From Mycetocola_B reblochoni (GTDB lineage Bacteria > Actinomycetota > Actinomycetes > Actinomycetales > Microbacteriaceae), in contig NZ_RCUW01000011.1 of NCBI RefSeq assembly GCF_003667525.1, positions 32,327 to 96,326 of the forward strand: a DNA stretch of 64,000 bases, in the 5' to 3' direction. Positions 16,547-23,429 of this stretch are shown here, piece by piece; positions within the stretch are counted from its first letter, which is position 1; each line of letters opens with the position of its first letter. The notes under the pieces are model-generated. The model had not been told where the DNA came from. It made no database searches and worked only from the letters and a program-made list of their open reading frames with translations. A program made the position numbers and the translations under genes.

Positions 16547-17449
16547 TCAGCCGCGGCGGTCCGGCGCGGGGACGACCCGATCGATCGCCTCGCCCGCCGT
16601 CGCGACGCTGAAGGCGAAGCCGGCCGAGACAAGCGCATCGGATGCGATGAGCTGATCGGACAGCAGGAGGTCGTCCGCCGCCTCGCCGAGCGCTGCCCTG
16701 AGCGCGAACCGGGGTGCCCGCAGCAGGTACGGCCGGTCCAGGCGTCGGGCGAGGTGGAACATGATGTCGTCGGCGCGCGCGGGCGTCGGGCCGGTGATGT
16801 TCAACGGCCCGTGGAGCGCGTCGGTGGTGACGGCGAAGGCGAGAGCGGCGACCTCGTCGTCGAGCGACACCCACGGCCAGTGCTGGGTTCCGCGACCGAG
16901 GGGGCCCGCGACCCCCGCCTTCGTGAGGGCGATGAGCGGGCGCAGCACGGCGTCGGGGTGGACGACGACGCCGGTCCGGGCGAGGACCGTGCGCGTGGCC
17001 GAGGGAGCGCGCACCGCCTGCTCCTCCCAGCGTCGGCAGACGTCGGCGAGGAAGCCGGTGCCGGCCGTCGAGGACTCGTCGAGCCGTTCTCCCGGACGCG
17101 AACCGTAGTAGCCGCTCGCCGAGCCGGACACGAACACGGCGGGCGGCGTGGCCGCCCTGTGCATCGCGGCGACGAGCGTGCGTGTCGCCGCGACCCTCGA
17201 GTCGAGGATGCGCCTGCGCCTGCCCGGCGTCCAGGGGATGGTCGAGATGCTCGCACCCGAGAGGTTGACGACCGCGTCGACACCGTCGAGCGCCGACGGG
17301 TCGATGGTCCCGGACGCGGGGTCCCAGCGGGGCCCGGGGCCGTCGGCGTCGCCGCGGCGGAGCAGGGAGACGCGGTGGCCGTCGGCGTGGAGGCGGGCGG
17401 ACAGCGCTGTGCCGATCAGGCCGGTCCCACCGGCGATGAGGACGTGCAC
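16547..17449 (-). CDS. TIGR01777 family NAD(P)-binding epimerase-like protein
   Basis: A 300-residue extended short-chain dehydrogenase of the YfcH/TIGR01777 type. The Rossmann motif LIAGGTGLIGTALSARL starts at residue 4, and the family motifs VNLSGASIS, SRVAATRTLVAAM, SGSASGYYGSRPGE (active-site Tyr region) and RTGVVVHPD follow. The GTG at 17447-17449 is taken as the start, two bases after the upstream osmC-type stop; a longer open frame upstream runs through osmC and the poly-C tract. The physiological substrate of this family is unknown. Confidence 0.85.
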   Translation of the reverse strand: MHVLIAGGTGLIGTALSARLHADGHRVSLLRRGDADGPGPRWDPASGTIDPSALDGVDAVVNLSGASISTIPWTPGRRRRILDSRVAATRTLVAAMHRAATPPAVFVSGSASGYYGSRPGERLDESSTAGTGFLADVCRRWEEQAVRAPSATRTVLARTGVVVHPDAVLRPLIALTKAGVAGPLGRGTQHWPWVSLDDEVAALAFAVTTDALHGPLNITGPTPARADDIMFHLARRLDRPYLLRAPRFALRAALGEAADDLLLSDQLIASDALVSAGFAFSVATAGEAIDRVVPAPDRRG

Positions 17450-17451
17450 GA

Positions 17452-17877
17452 TCAGGCCAGCGAGGCTTCGAGGGTGACGGTCACCCCAGCGAGGGCCACC
17501 GAGACGGGGCAGTTCTGTTTCGCCTGCTCGGCGAGCTCGGCGAAGCGTTCGGAGGTGAGTCCCGGCACGGTCGCACTGACGAGCAGGTGGCTGCCGGTGA
17601 TCCCCGTTCCCTGGCTGAAGGTGACGGCCGCGGTCGCCTGGATCGTCTCCGGAGGTGTGCCCTCGTCGCCGAGCACCTTGGCGAACGCCATCGAGAAGCA
17701 GGCCGCGTGGGCGGCTCCGAGCAGTTCTTCTGGCGTCGAGGTCTGGCCCGTCCCCTCCGAGCGCGAGGCCCACGTCACCGGGAGCGTCAGCCCTGGGGTG
17801 CTGGCCAGTGCGACCTCGCCGTCGCCGCCGGTGAGGGTGCCGCTCCACCTCGCCGTCGCTTCGCTTGTCACGGGCAT
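17452..17877 (-). CDS. OsmC family peroxiredoxin
   Basis: A 141-residue OsmC/Ohr-fold hydroperoxide reductase. The two redox cysteines are at about 60 (AAHAACFSMAF) and 123 (QNCPVSVAL). Such proteins reduce organic hydroperoxides, often with lipoyl or thiol donors. The ATG at 17875-17877 has a GGGAGG SD; an ATG eleven codons upstream lacks one. It is followed after two bases by the epimerase-like gene, so the two form an operon. Confidence 0.9.
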   Translation of the reverse strand: MPVTSEATARWSGTLTGGDGEVALASTPGLTLPVTWASRSEGTGQTSTPEELLGAAHAACFSMAFAKVLGDEGTPPETIQATAAVTFSQGTGITGSHLLVSATVPGLTSERFAELAEQAKQNCPVSVALAGVTVTLEASLA

Positions 17878-18002
17878 GGTGGCCTCCCTCGGTCGAGGTG
17901 CGAGATGCACGTCGCCAGCTTAGGCGCTCGGTCCCCTGACGGCGAGGTCGCGGGCGCATCAGCGACGCGCTCCGGCGGCGCGCCGATGACCCGCTGCCCC
18001 CG

Positions 18003-18048
<46 letters not shown>

Positions 18049-18104
18049 CGCGGCGGGTGCGCCCGTCGCTCACTCCGCGACTGGTCGTCACCGGGCGGAC
18101 CGCG

Positions 18105-18110
18105 TAGCAT
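18105..18110 (+). promoter_or_regulatory. -10 element for thyA
   Basis: TAGCAT, seven bases, then GTG at 18118; no SD, so leaderless. Confidence 0.5.
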
Positions 18111-18117
18111 CGCTCGG

Positions 18118-18924
18118 GTGGAACAGATCGTGCGCACCCCCTATGAGGACCTTCTCCGTCTGGTGCTGGAGACGGGGACGGCCAAGTCGGATCGAACGGG
18201 GACGGGCACGACGAGTCTCTTCGGCGCGCAGATGCGCTTCGACCTTTCCGAGGGCTTTCCCCTCGTCACCACCAAGCGCGTCCACCTGAAGTCGATCGTG
18301 TACGAGCTGCTGTGGTTCCTCCGCGGCGACTCGAACGTCGGCTGGCTGCGCGAGAACGGTGTCACCATCTGGGACGAATGGGCCTCGCCCGAGGGGGAGC
18401 TCGGTCCGGTGTACGGCGTCCAGTGGCGGTCGTGGCCGGCGCCGAACGGCCAGCACATCGACCAGATCGCGCAGGTCATGGACACGCTGCGGACCGACCC
18501 GGACTCGCGCCGGATGATCGTGTCCGCCTGGAATGTGGCCGACATCCCCGAGATGGCCCTCGCACCGTGTCATGCGCTGTTCCAGTTCTACGTCGCCGAC
18601 GGGAAGCTCTCCTGCCAGCTGTACCAGCGCAGCGCGGACATGTTCCTCGGGGTCCCGTTCAACATCGCCAGCTACGCGCTGCTGACGCACATGGTGGCCG
18701 ACCAGCTCGGCCTGGGCGTGGGCGACTTCATCTGGACGGGTGGCGACTGCCACATCTACGACAACCACCGCGAGCAGGTCGAGCGCCAGCTGTCCCGCGA
18801 GGCGTACCCCCCGCCGCGGCTCGAGCTGGCGACGCGGCCCAGCCTCGACGCGTACCGGTTCGAGGACATCATCGTCCACGACTACCGTCACCACCCGGGC
18901 ATCGCCGCGCCCGTCGCGGTATGA
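18118..18924 (+). CDS. thyA: Thymidylate synthase
   Basis: A 268-residue folate-dependent enzyme making dTMP from dUMP. The dUMP-binding SDRTGTGTTSLFGAQMRFDL is at 24-43, the catalytic Cys is at 151 (LAPCHALFQFYV), and QRSADMFLGVPFNIASYALL and DxHIYDNH-type segments follow. The GTG at 18118 gives the normal length and follows a -10 by seven bases; the open frame further upstream crosses the poly-C tract. It overlaps folA by four bases (ATGA), which couples dTMP synthesis with dihydrofolate recycling. Confidence 0.96.
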   Translation: MEQIVRTPYEDLLRLVLETGTAKSDRTGTGTTSLFGAQMRFDLSEGFPLVTTKRVHLKSIVYELLWFLRGDSNVGWLRENGVTIWDEWASPEGELGPVYGVQWRSWPAPNGQHIDQIAQVMDTLRTDPDSRRMIVSAWNVADIPEMALAPCHALFQFYVADGKLSCQLYQRSADMFLGVPFNIASYALLTHMVADQLGLGVGDFIWTGGDCHIYDNHREQVERQLSREAYPPPRLELATRPSLDAYRFEDIIVHDYRHHPGIAAPVAV

Positions 18925-19451
18925 GCGTGCCCGCCCGCTCCGGGCCTGGCCTGATCTGGGCGCAAGCGGCTGGCCGCGTCATCGGGCGCGACGGCGGGAT
19001 GCCGTGGAACGTGCCGGAGGACCTGGCGCACTTCCGGCAGGTGACCTCCGGCGCGGTCGTCGTCATGGGGCGTCGGACCTGGGAATCGCTTCCGCCGCGG
19101 TTCCGGCCGCTGCCGGGACGGCGCAACGTCGTCGTGAGCAGGCGCGCCGGCGTGATCCTGGACGGCGCCGACGTCGCCGGCTCGCTCGAGGAGGCGCTCG
19201 CCCTCGCCGGTGACGAGCGGGTCTGGGTGATCGGCGGCGGCGAGCTGTACCGCGGCGCGATCGAGCGCGCGTCGGAGCTGGAGGTCACCGAGCTCCGTCT
19301 CGACGTGGACGGCGACACGACCGCCCCGGTGATCGACGAGGCGGTGTGGACGGCGACGGCGGGGCCGTGGCGGACCTCCACCTCCGGAACGGACTACCGC
19401 TTCGTCAGCTACCTCCGGCGGGGTTCGCCCCAGCGGACACCGGCGCGGTAG
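18921..19451 (+). CDS. folA: Dihydrofolate reductase
   Basis: A 176-residue enzyme that regenerates tetrahydrofolate consumed by ThyA. Hallmarks are LIWAQAAGRVIGRDGGMPWNVPEDLAHFRQVT (substrate site), VVVMGRRTWESLP, RNVVVSRR and the NADPH loop VWVIGGGELY. The ATG overlaps the thyA stop. Its TAG forms the first three bases of the dapA -10 hexamer TAGCCT. Confidence 0.95.
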   Translation: MSVPARSGPGLIWAQAAGRVIGRDGGMPWNVPEDLAHFRQVTSGAVVVMGRRTWESLPPRFRPLPGRRNVVVSRRAGVILDGADVAGSLEEALALAGDERVWVIGGGELYRGAIERASELEVTELRLDVDGDTTAPVIDEAVWTATAGPWRTSTSGTDYRFVSYLRRGSPQRTPAR

Positions 19452-19454
19452 CCT
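19449..19454 (+). promoter_or_regulatory. -10 element of dapA, overlapping the folA stop codon
   Basis: TAGCCT starts with the folA TAG; six bases later is the GTG of dapA. No SD is present. Confidence 0.55.
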
Positions 19455-19460
19455 AGGGGA

Positions 19461-20438
19461 GTGCCCCAGGTAGAGAATCCTTTCGGTCAGGTCCTTGTCG
19501 CCCTCGTGACGCCGTTCACGGCTGACGGCGAGGTGTCCTGGCCCGACGTCGAGCGTCACATCGACCGCGTCATCACCGACGGCGCGGACGGGATCGTCGT
19601 CACCGGCACCACCGGTGAGACGTCCACCCTCACCGACGCAGAGAAGCTGCGACTGGTCGAGGTCGCCAAGTCCGTCTCTGGCGGCCGGGCGAAGATCATC
19701 ACCGGCGGCGGCTCGAACGAGACCGCGCACGCCATCGAGCTGTACAAGGCCAGCGAGAAGGCCGGGGCCGATGGCGTCATGATCGTGACCCCCTACTACA
19801 ACAAGCCGACGCAGGCCGGCGTGCTCACCCACTTCCGGATGATCGCCGATGCCACCGACCTGCCCGTCATCCTCTACGACATCCCGGGGCGGACGGGGAT
19901 CCCAATCGCGTTCGACACCATCCTCCGCGCGGCCAAGCACCCCAACATCCTCGCCGTCAAGGACGCCAAGGGCGACTTCAGCGAGGTGAGCCGCGTGCTC
20001 AACCAGACGGAGCTGCTCTACTTCTCCGGCGACGACAGCAACGCCCTGCCGCACATGTCGATCGGCGCCTCCGGCCTGATCGGCGTGACGGCGAACGTCG
20101 TCTCCGCCCCCTACCGGGAGATGGTCGACGCGGTCAACCGCGGGGACCTGCCGACGGCCACCGCGGCCCACAAGCGGCTGGAGCCGCTCGTGCGCGCCCT
20201 GATGACGCACGTCCCCGGCACGGTCGCCACCAAGTACATCCTCCACGGCCTCGGCCACATCTCGAGCCCTCGCGTCCGGCTGCCCCTCGTGGGCCCGGAG
20301 GAGAGCGAGGCCGCCCAGATCGAGAACGACCTGGCGCTGGTCGGCACGATCGAGGGCCTGGATCTGAGCCGTTTCCGGCCTGATCGCAACGCCGCGGCCG
20401 GTGGAGCTCTTCCCAAGGTGCATGGCACCACCCGTTAG
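19461..20438 (+). CDS. dapA: 4-hydroxy-tetrahydrodipicolinate synthase
   Basis: A 325-residue (beta/alpha)8 enzyme condensing pyruvate and aspartate semialdehyde. TGTTGETSTLT is at about 48-58, the catalytic Tyr at 139 (LYDIPGRTG) and the Schiff-base Lys at 167 (AVKDAKGD). GTG start, predicted leaderless. It is about 25 residues longer than the E. coli enzyme at its C-terminus. The rnj gene follows after 20 bases. Confidence 0.95.
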   Translation: MPQVENPFGQVLVALVTPFTADGEVSWPDVERHIDRVITDGADGIVVTGTTGETSTLTDAEKLRLVEVAKSVSGGRAKIITGGGSNETAHAIELYKASEKAGADGVMIVTPYYNKPTQAGVLTHFRMIADATDLPVILYDIPGRTGIPIAFDTILRAAKHPNILAVKDAKGDFSEVSRVLNQTELLYFSGDDSNALPHMSIGASGLIGVTANVVSAPYREMVDAVNRGDLPTATAAHKRLEPLVRALMTHVPGTVATKYILHGLGHISSPRVRLPLVGPEESEAAQIENDLALVGTIEGLDLSRFRPDRNAAAGGALPKVHGTTR

Positions 20439-20458
20439 TACAGCTCAAGGAGGGGCGT

Positions 20459-22135
20459 ATGCCCAATCCCGTCTATGATCCGCCGGCACTCGAGAAGGGC
20501 ACGCTGAGGGTCATCCCCCTCGGCGGCCTCGGCGAGGTCGGCCGGAACATGACATCGTTCGAGATCGACGGCAAGATCCTCATCGTCGACTGCGGGGTGC
20601 TCTTCCCCGAGGAGCACCAGCCCGGAGTCGACCTGATCCTGCCCGACTTCACACCGATCAAGGACCGCATCGACGACATCGTCGGGGTCGTCCTCACTCA
20701 CGGGCACGAGGACCACATCGGTGGCGTGCCCTACCTGCTCCGGCTGCGCCGCGACATCCCCCTGATCGGCTCGGGGCTGACGCTCGCGCTGGTCGAGGCG
20801 AAGCTCAAGGAGCACAAGATCAAGCCGACGACGCTGACCGTCAAGGAGGGTGAGTTCGAGCAGCTCGGCCCCTTCGATCTGGAGTTCGTCGCCGTCAACC
20901 ACTCCATCCCCGATGCCCTCGCGGTGTCGATCGTCACCGACGCCGGCAGCGTGCTGGTCACGGGCGACTTCAAGATGGACCAGCTCCCGCTCGACGGACG
21001 TCTCACCGACCTCCGTGCCTTCGCCCGGCTGGGTGAGGAAGGCGTGGACCTGTTCCTCCCCGACTCGACGAACGCCGACGTTCCCGGCTTCACCCCGCAC
21101 GAGAACACCATCGGGCCCGTGCTCGACCAGGTGATCGGCAAGGCACGGCGACGCGTCATCGTGGCGAGCTTCTCCAGCCACGTCCACCGTGTCCAGCAGG
21201 TCCTGGACGCGGCCGCCGCGCACGGCCGACGGGTGGCGCTGCTCGGACGTTCCATGGTGCGCAACATGGGCATCGCGGCGGAGCTGGGCTACCTCAAGGT
21301 GCCGGACAACGTGCTCATCGACTACCGCAAGGCCAAGGACATCCCCGACGACAAGATCGTCTACATGTCCACGGGCTCCCAAGGCGAGCCGATGGCCGTG
21401 CTCAGTCGCATGGTCAACCTGGAGCACCAGATCGAGCCGGGCGAGGGCGACACCGTCATCCTCGCGTCGAGCCTGATCCCCGGCAACGAGAACGCGGTCT
21501 ACCGCATCATCGATGGCCTGACCAAGCTGGGGGCGAACGTCGTCCACAAGGCGAACGCGCGCGTCCACGTCTCCGGTCACGCGGCGGCGGGGGAGCTGCT
21601 GTACTGCTACAACATCATCAAGCCCCGCAACGTCATGCCGGTGCACGGCGAGTACCGGCACCTGGCCGCCAACCAGAAGCTCGCGATCGAGTCGGGCGTG
21701 CCGGCTGCCAACACCTTCGTTGTCGAGGACGGCTCCGTGCTCGACATGCGCGACGGTGACGTCGAGTTCGTCGGCCAGCTCGAGCTCGGCTTCGTGTACG
21801 TCGACGGTTCGACGGTCGGCGAGATCACGGACGCCGACCTCAAGGACCGCCGCATCCTCAGCGAGGAGGGCTTCATCTCGATCATCGTCGTGATCGAGGC
21901 CCAGACGGGGCGGATGGTCGTCGAGCCGGAGATCCGTGCGCGCGGTTTCGCCGAGGACGACGCGGTGTTCGACGCCGTCAAGCCGAAGATCGTCAAGGCG
22001 CTCCAGGACGCGGTCGCCAACGGCGTCAGCGATCAGCATGCGCTGACCCAGGTCGTTCGCCGGACGGTCGGCCGCTGGGTGAACGCCTCGTACCGCCGTC
22101 GCCCGATGATCGTGCCGCTCGTCGTCGAGGCGTAG
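20459..22135 (+). CDS. rnj: Ribonuclease J
   Basis: A 558-residue metallo-beta-lactamase/beta-CASP nuclease with endo- and 5'-3' exoribonuclease activity, used by Actinobacteria in rRNA maturation and mRNA decay. The zinc motif HGHEDH is at 81-86, the second half of the site includes VNHSIPDALAV and VTGDFKMD, and the beta-CASP region has FSSHVHRVQQVLDAA and STGSQGEPMAVL. An AAGGAGGGG SD is seven to eight bases upstream of ATG. It lies right after dapA, an order conserved in this phylum, and ends in a strong hairpin. Confidence 0.95.
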   Translation: MPNPVYDPPALEKGTLRVIPLGGLGEVGRNMTSFEIDGKILIVDCGVLFPEEHQPGVDLILPDFTPIKDRIDDIVGVVLTHGHEDHIGGVPYLLRLRRDIPLIGSGLTLALVEAKLKEHKIKPTTLTVKEGEFEQLGPFDLEFVAVNHSIPDALAVSIVTDAGSVLVTGDFKMDQLPLDGRLTDLRAFARLGEEGVDLFLPDSTNADVPGFTPHENTIGPVLDQVIGKARRRVIVASFSSHVHRVQQVLDAAAAHGRRVALLGRSMVRNMGIAAELGYLKVPDNVLIDYRKAKDIPDDKIVYMSTGSQGEPMAVLSRMVNLEHQIEPGEGDTVILASSLIPGNENAVYRIIDGLTKLGANVVHKANARVHVSGHAAAGELLYCYNIIKPRNVMPVHGEYRHLAANQKLAIESGVPAANTFVVEDGSVLDMRDGDVEFVGQLELGFVYVDGSTVGEITDADLKDRRILSEEGFISIIVVIEAQTGRMVVEPEIRARGFAEDDAVFDAVKPKIVKALQDAVANGVSDQHALTQVVRRTVGRWVNASYRRRPMIVPLVVEA

Positions 22136-22445
22136 CCGCCCGCGAGCCCTCGTCACGCCCCCGATGCCCACGCGTCGGGGGCGTGACGCATCCCGGCGGG
22201 GTGCTGGCCCGGCGGGTGTTCGACGCCTGCGCTGGCCGCGCAGGGACGGGGACGGTAGTGTGCGGAGTGAATGATCACGACCGCCGGTTCCCGCGTCCGA
22301 GGGCGCGACCGGCGACGGATCGATAATGGTCATCATCAGCTCCCTGGCACGGGAGCGGCCATCCGTGACGCCTCGCCCCCGCGCGGCAGCGGCGCGTCGG
22401 CCACTCGCGGTCACTGCGGCCGCCACCCCGCCGGAGGTGAGCGGC
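22136..22445 (+). promoter_or_regulatory. Gene-free gap between rnj and the cation exporter
   Basis: It holds the rnj terminator, a possible -10 TAGTGT at 22256-22261, a possible 19-codon reading frame starting five bases later (GTG 22267, stop 22324-22326), and an imperfect inverted repeat GATAATG-GT-CATCATC at 22322-22337 that could be a metal-sensor site. None is certain. Confidence 0.4.
22152..22187 (+). terminator. Terminator after rnj
   Basis: GTCACGCCCCCGA at 22152-22164 pairs perfectly with TCGGGGGCGTGAC at 22175-22187 around a ten-base loop. Confidence 0.65.
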
Positions 22446-23369
22446 ATGGGGCATGACCACTCGCACGCGCCCGAGGTGCGCTCGGCTGACGACCGGCGGC
22501 GGCTCGTCATCGCGATCGTCGTCATCGGGTCGGGCGTCGTGCTCCAGTTCACGGGGGCGCTGCTGTCGGGATCCCTCGCCCTGCTCGCGGACTCCGCGCA
22601 CATGCTCTCCGACCTGGCCGGTCTGGTCATCGCACTCGTCGCCGTCGTGATCGCGGCGAAGCCTCCGACGCCGACGCAGACCTTCGGGCGGCGCCGGGTC
22701 GAGGTGCTGGCGGCGATGGCGAACGCACTCATGCTCGGCACCGTCGCGATCGTGGTCGCCATCGAGGCGATCGGGCGACTGGTCAGGGGAGAGGAAGCCG
22801 AACTCGGGGCAACGGTGATGCTCGTCACCGGCATCGTCGGCGGCCTCTGCAACCTCGTCGCCCTGCTCGTTCTCAGCGGTGGCAGACGAGGCTCCATCAA
22901 CCTCCGCGGCGCGTACCTCGAGGTCATGGGCGACCTCCTCGGATCCGTCGCGGTGGTGGCGGCCGCGGTCGTCCTCATGACGACGGGCTTCGCGTCGGCG
23001 GACTCGATCGCGTCGCTGCTGATCGCCGCGCTGATCGTCCCGCGTGCCTACGCTCTTCTCGCCGACGTCGTCCGGGTGCTGTCCGAGTCGGTGCCGAGGG
23101 GAACGGACCTCGCCGCCGTCAGGGAGCACATCCTCCAGCTGCCGGGCGTCAGGGGCGTCCACGACGTGCACGCCTGGCAGATCACTCCGGGCGAGACGCT
23201 GTTCTCCGCACACGTCGTCGTCGACGACGCCTGCACCATGGCCGGTGACTCGCACGTGCTCCTCGACCGGCTGGATTCGTGCCTGAGGGAGCACTTCGAC
23301 GTCGTGCATCCGACGTTCCAGATCGAGGCGGCTGCGCACGAGGAGCACGAGGTCAACGCGCACCGGTGA
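22446..23369 (+). CDS. Cation diffusion facilitator (zinc/divalent metal exporter)
   Basis: A 307-residue CDF protein with six membrane segments and a cytoplasmic C-terminal domain. The N-terminus GHDHSH is a metal-binding His cluster. The TM2 site is DSAHMLSD (Asp49, His52, Asp56). The TM5 site reads EVMGD, so the usual His is Glu159 with Asp163, a variant I believe occurs in other actinobacterial members; it may alter metal choice. The ATG at 22446 has GGAGGTGA five bases upstream, better than an ATG forty codons earlier. The metal is not proven. Confidence 0.87.
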   Translation: MGHDHSHAPEVRSADDRRRLVIAIVVIGSGVVLQFTGALLSGSLALLADSAHMLSDLAGLVIALVAVVIAAKPPTPTQTFGRRRVEVLAAMANALMLGTVAIVVAIEAIGRLVRGEEAELGATVMLVTGIVGGLCNLVALLVLSGGRRGSINLRGAYLEVMGDLLGSVAVVAAAVVLMTTGFASADSIASLLIAALIVPRAYALLADVVRVLSESVPRGTDLAAVREHILQLPGVRGVHDVHAWQITPGETLFSAHVVVDDACTMAGDSHVLLDRLDSCLREHFDVVHPTFQIEAAAHEEHEVNAHR

Positions 23370-23417
23370 CTCGCGGCCCCGACCGCGTGGGGGCGAGAGT
23401 TCCGGGGCGCTGGGCGT

Positions 23418-23423
23418 TACCGT
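23418..23423 (+). promoter_or_regulatory. -10 element for ftsK
   Basis: TACCGT, six bases, then ATG at 23430; leaderless start predicted. Confidence 0.5.
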
Positions 23424-23429
23424 GGGAGC

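Noticed and set aside
22271..22456. 61-codon frame overlapping the cation exporter start
   Set aside because: Composition is typical of a shadow frame, with no SD and no motif.
20435..22978. 847-codon open frame on the reverse strand
   Set aside because: Antisense of rnj and the cation exporter; low-complexity composition and no family motif.
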